DNA of 64,000 bases from Brachypterus glaber (lineage: Eukaryota > Arthropoda > Insecta > Coleoptera > Kateretidae). Location: NCBI GenBank assembly GCA_958510825.1, contig OY294049.1, positions 32,144,774-32,208,773 on the forward strand, written 5' to 3'. Shown one piece after another: positions 56,959 to 64,000 of the stretch. Below the pieces are notes generated by a model, which did no database searches, was not told the DNA's origin, and was given only the letters and a program-made list of their open reading frames with translations. A program made the position numbers and the translations under genes. The stretch's first letter is position 1. Each line of letters starts with the position of its first letter.

Positions 56959-59846
56959 CCGGGTGTCCCAGCCAAGACGAACCAGGCGTTATTATTAAAG
57001 CTATCAAAATGAAATTTATAGTAGTTATTAGAGACCCAGTAAGCTATTATTTCATGTAAAGAAAACTGTTTCACTATCTTTTGTTTTCAAGTTATTCATA
57101 GATAAATATTATTAGCGTAAATTTATGTTCTTTTCTTTCGGTATACTACTTTTTTTAAATTAAAAACCACTTTTTTTGAACAAAAATTATAAAATAAATG
57201 TTTATGTAATTGATCCATTTTTCTCGGTGTATTAAAGGTAAAAATTAATAAAAATAGTATTTAGTATTAACATTTCTCATATTTGACAAACAAAATTTTG
57301 AGTTTTATAAATAAATAATATTAATTATATTATTACTTAATAATTAAAAACAGTTACAATTGGAAAATAAATACTTTACTCGTGGAAAGTAAAATTGGAT
57401 GGTTCAAGAAAATTACGTTCTATTATGTTCATTAAAATGTTTTTCTCTACGAACCTGAAAATAAGCAAAAGTTCTTCTAATTCTGATTCTTCTAAATAAA
57501 TGTTATGCAAACCAATTGGAATTCTACAGTCTAAATTAAAAATACAGCAAATTAAAATAAGTAACTAAAAAATTGAAATAAAGTATAAACATTTATTTTA
57601 AAATTGTAATATTTTTAATAAAAACATAATTAAACAAAAGTGTGATTTTTAATTTATTCATTAAATATATAAAGTTATCCACATTTTATTCTAGACACGT
57701 TAAACGCAGATCTGCTAAACAGACTGTACTAGTACTAAAACAAAGGCGTCTCTTGTCAATTGTGCGGAATACTATTCCGCTTCTTTATGAAATTGGAGGT
57801 TTCCCAACAACCCTTTTCTTTAAGGACACAGACAGGATTTTCTGCAATGCATATTCAACTATTATTTTCGGATTCCCAGTTACTGAAAGTCTTGCAAAAT
57901 ACCGTACACTTCCATAACATACAGGGTGTATTTGAAATAGGGTCGGAAATTTTAACAAGTGATTCTACATGATAAAATATGACAAAAAGTTCATATAAAC
58001 ATATGTCTAAAAATGCGTCATAAGGGAGCTACGCCCCTTTGAAATTGGCTAAAAAAATCGGTTTTTATTTAATAACTCAGGAACCCTTTGAGATATATTA
58101 ACGAGCTTTTGCACGTGAATTAATCCTAATAAGGCCCATCTTTGTATGTTATTTTCACGTACTTATTTAAACCAGGGGTGTGCGAAACGGGGGGGCCTTA
58201 TTAGTTTTTTGTCCCAAACTTTTTTCTGTGTAACTTTTTTGCATTTTTATTTTTGAAATATGATTCCTCAGGTCAAAATACATAAAAAAGGTACTCTTGT
58301 TGTAATACTGTAGGATTAACCGTTTTCGAGAAAAGTTCATTTGAAGGGGAAATTTCACGGTTCGAGGACGAAAAATTAAATACTAAAATGTCGAAAACCA
58401 AAATTTTAATGATGCAATGTTATTCTACATCAAAAACTAAGAAAAAAAGTTTCCATACATGTAGGTCGAAAAAACGCTTTTAAAGCTACCATAGCCCTTT
58501 AAAAATGGTGCATATTTAGGAGACCATAGCTCCATTAGGATTCATTTTTGGAAGTACCTGTATATGAGGTTTTTTTCTTAGTTTTTAATGTAGATTTGCC
58601 CTGCATCATTAAAATTTTGGTTTTCAACATTTTAGTATTTAATTTTTCGTCCTCGAACCCTGGAATTTCACCTTCAAATGAATTTTTCTCAAAAACGGTT
58701 AATCCTACAGTATTACAACAAGAGTACCTTTTTTTATGTATTTTGACCTGGGGAATCATATTTCAAAAATAAAATTGCAAAAAAGTTACACAGAAAAAAG
58801 TTTGGGACAAAAAACTGATAAGCCCCCCCCCGTTTCGCACACCCCTGGTTGAAATAAGTACATGAAAATAACACATAAAAACGGGCCTTGGTGGGATTAG
58901 TTGACGTGCAAAACTTCGTTGATATATCTTAAAGGGTTCCTGAGTTATTAAATAAAAACCGATTTTTTTAGCCACTTTCAAAGGGGCGTAGCTCTTTTTG
59001 TCATATTTTATGATGTAGAATCATCTGTTAAAATTTCCGAACCTATTTCAAATACACCGTGTATGCTGTGATATTCTCAAAATTGTTAATATCTCTTCTT
59101 AATGATTAATATCAATAGACGTCTGGAAATCTTTCATTTAAAATACGTTCTCATGGATAACAGCTACTTCTTCTACCTCTTAAGGCCTAAAAAAAATCTT
59201 TTTTCTGTAGATATAATTTTTAACAGACCAGAAGAAATTGTCAAAATTTGACTAACGTCAAATTTTTACATAGGTATACTTTTTATCAGACCTTATTAAT
59301 CGTATCTATGGTCTGTTTCAAGCAAGATAGTAAATTAAAAATCGCACAGTGAATAATTTCAAAACAGAGTCGAATACTGGATGTGCGAATTTACTGCGTA
59401 GTTTATTTTATAAAACATAAGTATATTCTATACACAAACATATACAATTCAAACCTGTTGTAAAAATATTTACTGTGTGATTTTTAATTTACTAGACCAT
59501 AGTATGCTTTAAAATAACTTGCTTCGATCTACACAAAAAGAAATTTTTAATTATTTTGTCATTTTTAAAAGTTAATTATAATAAATAATATAAGTTATTT
59601 AGTTAAAGCAAATTATACACGATGAAGAAAAAATCGTATATTTTTATATTTTATCATTTTTAACCTACAGTTCCCAACAAAAATTGATCATAAATAGCTG
59701 TAACTCAAAAACAAAAGACAGTCGAACAGTTTTCTTTGGACGAAATAATAGCTTATTGGGTCCCTATTAACTATTATAAATTTTGTTTTGAAAGCTTTGA
59801 TAATAACGCCAGAAAACGCCTGGTTCGTCTTGGCTGGGACACCCGG
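56959..59846. mobile_element. Mariner-type foldback element M2
   Basis: TIRs CCGGGTGTCCCAGCCAAGAC (left) and its inverse (right) extend for roughly 170 bp. TA flanks both ends (56957-56958, 59847-59848). A complete HP1 is nested at 57922-59061. The rest is AT-rich; a 91-codon frame at 57642-57917 shows no family I recognise. Confidence 0.85.
57922..59061. mobile_element. HP1 palindromic MITE, complete copy
   Basis: 1140 bp, almost entirely an inverted repeat centred near 58490. Termini CAGGGTGTATTTGAAATAGG and, inverted, CACGGTGTATTTGAAATAGG; TA at 57920-57921 and 59062-59063. The terminal CACGGTGT is shared with M1, pointing to mobilisation by an M1-type mariner transposase. Other copies: 1-831, 44480-44600 (fragment), 47935-48238, 62985-63423. 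Confidence 0.92.
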
Positions 59847-59868
59847 TAATAGTAGGGTAGTAGTAGTA

Positions 59869-60571
59869 GGGTGATCAGTAACTGCCATGCCAACATTTTA
59901 GGGGTGATTCTACATCCAAAAATATAAAAAAAGTTACCATAAAGGTTGGTCCGGAAATGAGCCGTAAGGGAGCTACGGCCCTTGAAAGATGACATAATGA
60001 ATGGGGAACAAAAAAAAGTATTAATAAAATTTTAATTTTGCAGGGTTCATTTAAAACTGAGCAAAAAAGTATTCTTCACCAAAACAAAAAAAATTTTAAA
60101 GAGGTAATAGCCTTTTAAAAAGTTACGTTTGGACTTTTCACAAATTGTTACTTCCTCTTAATTGCATTTTTTATGAAAACGATTGCTCCTACAGTACTAC
60201 TACTATATAACTTTTTTATGTATTTTTACTCAAGGAATCTATATTTTTTAAAAGTCCAAAAAACATACATATAAAAAAGTTTGGGGCAAAAATGTGTTAA
60301 GCCTCACATATTTTGTCCGTCTATTAACATAAACTTATTGCCCTAACTAGTATTAATAAGCTAGCTAGTATACATGCTAGTATATATGCAAAAGCTCGTC
60401 GCTGTAGCTTCGAGGGTCCAGAGTTATTAATTCAAAACCCTATTTTTATTACAATTTTAAAGGGCCGTAGCTCCCTTAGGGCTCATTTCCGGACCCACCT
60501 TTATAGGAACTTTTTTTGATATTTTTGGATGTACCTCTTAAATTTTGGCATGCCAGTTATTGATCACCCTG
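59869..60571. mobile_element. HP2 palindromic MITE
   Basis: Inverted ends GGGTGATCAGTAACTGCCAT and ATGCCAGTTATTGATCACCC, with matching inner arms (GGAAATGAGCCGTAAGGGAG against CTCCCTTAGGGCTCATTTCC). Flanked by TA on both sides, left in a TAG-repeat context. The arm phrase GTAAGGGAGCTACG is shared with HP1, so they are relatives. Confidence 0.85.
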
Positions 60572-60847
60572 TATATACAGGGTTATTCACGGAAGTGGCC
60601 TATTAAAAGTTTATGGGGAACCAATAATTTTAAAAATCTGATATGTTGCACTTTAAGGTCTTTGTATATGACCAATCGATTAAAAATATTTTCATGCTTG
60701 TATCACTTCCGGTTGTACCGGAAGTGGCACCCAACTTTGATTTTTTAAATAGAACACCTCATGTATTTTTGAATTTTTAAAATCCGCATTGAATTTTCTT
60801 TATTCTGACTTTATGTCTATTTCCAGTAGTTTTTGAGTTATTCAAGT
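60572..60847. other. Short spacer
   Basis: Contains a 22-bp inverted repeat CACTTCCGG...CCGGAAGTG at 60705-60727, and CGGAAGTGG at 60590. No gene is seen. Confidence 0.5.
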
Positions 60848-62640
60848 TCAGGCAGGGCTGAGGGCTTGGGTCACGGGTTTGGCTGATTACTTTTTTATGT
60901 AGGTATAGCCCACCGATGTTACAGAAAAACTTTCACTGGATTTTTTCAAAAAGTCCAAACGAAAATATGATGTTTTATTTTTTTTCAAAAATTTTAAATT
61001 TCTCGAAAATGTGACATTGATGTGCAATAACTCAAAAAATATTTAACCTAGAGAACTGCGGGTTTCGCCATTAAAAAAATCATATTTTTTTCTATAAAAT
61101 TTAATCAAATTAGATTTGACAGTTTTTTGTTTTTTCAAGACGGCGGCGAAAAATTTTTTTCTCAAAAACTATATTTTTTTGAAAATTTCAAAATCAACCA
61201 CTAATTATGTCTTTGCTAGAACCATTAAATGGCCAAAAACGAAATCTTACCAACTTCTTCGAACTTTATTCGCAGTAGGCGTGGAAAAATTCTTGTTTAC
61301 AGGTTAAAACTACTGTCTGCACTTCCTATTTTATGCCCGTTTCATGATAATAGATTTGTAAGATATATAATAATATTATATTTCAATATATTATATTGTG
61401 ATGATATCCATGCCGATCCAAGTAGGGCTGACGGCATGGGTCCGGATTTGTCTGATTATTTTTTTATGTGTAGCCCACCGATATCTAAGAAAAATCTCTA
61501 CGAGATTTTATTCAAAAAGGTCCCGTTTGAAAATATAACTTTTTTTATTTTTCTGAAAGTTTTTAAAATTTGTCAAAAATTTGACATTGGCCTGCAATAA
61601 CTCAAAAACTATTTAACCTAGAAAATGGCAGTTTTCACCAATAAAAAACTCATATTTTTTTCTATAAATCGCATTAACTTAGTTTCGATAGTTTTTTATT
61701 TTTTCAAGATGGTGGCAAAAAATTTTAAGTAATTTTTTTTGCCGTAGCTTAAAAACACAAAAAACTATCAAAACTGAATTAATACGATTTTTAAAAAAAA
61801 ATATGATATTTTCATTGGTGGAAACCGCAATTCTCTAGGTTAAATGTATTTTGAGTTATTGCACGCCAATGTCAAATTTTTGACAAATGTTAAAAATTTT
61901 AAGAAAAATTAAAAAAATCATATTTTCAAAACGGGTTGTTTTTGAATAAAATTCCTTGGAGGTTTTTCTTAGACATCGGTGGGATACGCAAAAAAATAAT
62001 TAGACAAATTCGTGACCCATGCCATCAGCCCTACCTGGATCAGCGCGGATATCATCACAATATAATATGTTTGTTTTTTTAACCTCGTACTATTCTACTT
62101 AATTAAGCATCCCCTAAGTCCAGGACTTGTGTGGGCTAGTAGTAGAGGGAACCAACGGCTTTAATTGACTTTCGAACCAATATATCTAGGGAGTACGCCT
62201 TCGCCAAATTTCAATTTTTAATTAACTGAAAAAGGCAATCGGCGCCAGTGAGGTTTGAACTCACGATCATTAGCTCAGTGTCAATGCTATATCAATGCCT
62301 TAGTCAGCGGTCTAATCTCCCATTTTGTTATACAATATTATTGTATATCTTACAAATCTATTATCATGAAACGGGTATAAAATGGGACATGCAGACAGTA
62401 GTTTTAACCGGTAAACGAGAATTTTTACAAGCCTACTGCGAATAAAGTTCGAAAAAGTTGGGAAAATTCAGTTTTTTTGACCATATTATTGGTTCTAGCA
62501 AAGAAATAACAAAAAAGTGCTATTTTTTATTTTTTTAATCAAAAGTACACATAATTAGTAGTTGATCCTAAAATTATAAAAAAAAATAAAAAAAAATCAA
62601 GCCCTCGGCCCTGCCTGAATCAGCGCGGATATCATCTCCT
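60848..62640. repeat. Giant palindrome P, interrupted by a SINE
   Basis: Centred near 61730. The inner arms (61380-61725 and 61735-62065) are inverted copies (CATGCCGATCCAAGTAGGGC against its inverse). The outer arms (60848-61380 and 62325-62640) extend the pairing (TTCAGGCAGGGC against GCCCTGCCTGAA). The left outer arm also contains a diverged direct copy of the inner arm (60848-61150). Coding capacity is nil. The element type is unknown. Confidence 0.87.
62069..62324 (-). mobile_element. tRNA-derived SINE, copy 2
   Basis: Same family as 23951-24220: shared body (GTACTATTCTACTTAATTAA, CCTAAGTCCAGGACTTGTGT), box B as GAGTTCAAACCTC (plus 62250-62262) and a diverged box A region. The tRNA-like head is a different variant from copy 1, and the A-tail is short. 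It interrupts the right arm of palindrome P. Confidence 0.85.
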
Positions 62641-62984
62641 TGATTTTTTAAATTGGAGAAAAGTTACTTTGTGGTTTACTCAATGATACTTAACCGAATT
62701 ATTCTAAGCCGAAACAGAACCCAAAATTTATACAGGGGTCTCAGAAAGCAGGTAAAATCTAACAAATTTAAAATAGCCATAACTATTTTTTTTAATGACA
62801 ACCTATAATTTTTTTATTTAGTTAATTAGAGAATTAAATTTGCTTTAAAATGAATACCCTATACCTAAAATTAACCGTTTTCGAGCTATTTGCAAATTAT
62901 TGTAAAAAATGAGTATTTCTGTAAATTTTTAAAGTTGTATTAATTCAAGTAAAATTTGGTTTTTATATAAGGGGTTTTGGTTAT
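62641..62984. other. Unassigned AT-rich stretch
   Basis: Nothing recognised. Confidence 0.4.
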
Positions 62985-63423
62985 ACATAGGAAAATATTA
63001 AAAAAGTTCCTACAAACATGTATATCTAAAAATGCGTCGTAAGGGAGCTCCGCCCCTTTGAATGTGGCTAAAAAATTCGGTTTTTATTTAATAACTCACG
63101 AACGCTTTGAGATATATCAACGAGGTTTTGCACGTGAACTAATATGTTATTTTCATGTACTTATTTTATTCAGGGGTGTGTAAAACGGGGGGCCTTATTA
63201 GTTTTTTATCCCAAACTTTTTTCGGTGTATTTTTTTTGTAATTTTATTTTTGGAATATGATTCCTTAGGTCAAAATACATAAAAAAGGTACTCTTGTTCT
63301 AATACTGTAGGATTAATAATTTTCGAGAAAAAGTCATTTGAAGGTGAAATTTCACGGCTCGAGAACGAAAAATTAAGTACTAATTAAACATAAAGTCCAA
63401 ACCAAAATTTTAATGATGCAGGG
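62985..63423. mobile_element. HP1 arm, truncated by a Sola-like end
   Basis: Runs from the outer arm (AAAATGCGTCGTAAGGGAGC) to ATGATGCAGGG near the HP1 centre, then breaks into a Sola-like TIR at 63424. Confidence 0.85.
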
Positions 63424-63848
63424 GAAGTAATCCATTGAGAACCGTCCAATTTGAAATTATTTGGGCGCTCGACCAGTTCCAAATAAATTATTTTTTTGTG
63501 TGTTGTTAAACCTATATATGTGTACTCTAAAACCATTTTTTTTTAATTTTTATATTGCTTCGTTTGGGCGTGGTCACCCTCCCAAATTTGAATTTTTCTG
63601 ATTTTTGCATGTTGGGAAACTTGATATTTCTTGGTTGTTAAATGAGATAGCGACATGGAACAAGCTTAGGTTTTTTAATTAACTATTGGGCTACCTTTTT
63701 TGCCAAAAACACTTTTTTCTCAAAAAATTTAAAATAGGTTAAAATGGCATTCAAAGTTTGGCATAAAATTCAACAAAATCACGATTTTTAAATTTCAATA
63801 TTTTTTTATAGGGCTGACTTTAGGGTTCAATTTTTTTTTTTTTAAGTT
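63424..63848. mobile_element. Sola-like TIR, subfamily B
   Basis: GAAGTAATCCATTGAGAACC and about 420 bp following are nearly identical to the right TIR of copy B (51820-52245, inverted). Similarity stops at a T run near 63845. The rest to 64000 is unassigned, and the element may be truncated here. Confidence 0.85.
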
Positions 63849-64000
63849 CTACTTCTGCTCAAAAATATCGGCCCACCTAAAAAAATACACATTTTTGAAT
63901 GCAAATATCTCCAAAACTATTTAATGGATTTATTCGATCTTTTTTTTATTTTGAAGCTTGAACTTTTAGCTCTTACTTACTGGAATAAAAATTATCAAAC

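Noticed and set aside
57642..57972. A 91-codon frame between M2 arm and HP1
   Set aside because: No recognised domain, AT-rich codons and a position inside a non-coding foldback element; kept only as a note in M2.

Overview
The window is repeat-rich, AT-rich eukaryotic DNA, almost certainly from an arthropod and most likely an insect. The evidence is the set of element families present: Jockey-like and CR1/L2-like non-LTR retrotransposons, a BEL/Pao fragment, a Penelope-like element with a GIY-YIG domain and a hammerhead motif, Tc1/mariner-type transposases with a YGEC-type N-terminal helix-turn-helix, a hAT MITE, tRNA-derived SINEs and a large DDE/D transposon with 4-bp target duplications. 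I found no host gene, tRNA gene or rRNA gene. Two 200-N runs (17791-17990 and 39266-39465) are assembly gaps. All calls are by eye; no search was run.

Layout, left part. 1-831 is half of a palindromic TA-target MITE (HP1). 2794-14870 is a complete Sola-like DNA transposon (copy A, minus strand; TSD TACT). It is split by a complete non-autonomous LTR retrotransposon (4105-10414; TSD CTTC) and by a 5'-truncated Jockey element (12345-13938; TSD ATTACT). 15234-16482 is a MITE-like element made of an ACTTCCGG minisatellite. 17041-17790 is the 3' end of a Penelope-like element, and 17991-22310 a nearly complete CR1/L2-like element, both on the minus strand. 22545-23034 is BEL/Pao debris.

Middle part. 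23489-25111, 25357-26948 and 42852-45615 are foldback elements built on internal tandem repeats. 27237-28941 is a mariner-type element whose transposase keeps a likely 55-bp intron. 33562-42564 is copy D of the Sola-like transposon (TSD GTAA). It carries the same Jockey insertion as A in mirror orientation, and also a mariner-type foldback element (34020-36472) that itself contains a hAT MITE (35197-35732).

Right part. 48243-52245 is a third Sola-like copy (B) inserted in an HP1 palindrome. 52740-54640 is a non-LTR retrotransposon interrupted by a short retroposon. 54960-55967 is a solo LTR of the 4105-10414 family. 56959-59846 is a mariner-type element holding a full HP1. 59869-60571 and 60848-62640 are palindromes, the second interrupted by a SINE. 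62985-63848 is another HP1/Sola-like junction.

The elements work together only as layers. Nearly every coding region is broken, so most of these copies must have depended on proteins made elsewhere. The nesting gives relative dates: Jockey entered the Sola-like element before A and D separated; the LTR element entered A, and the mariner-type element entered D, after that.
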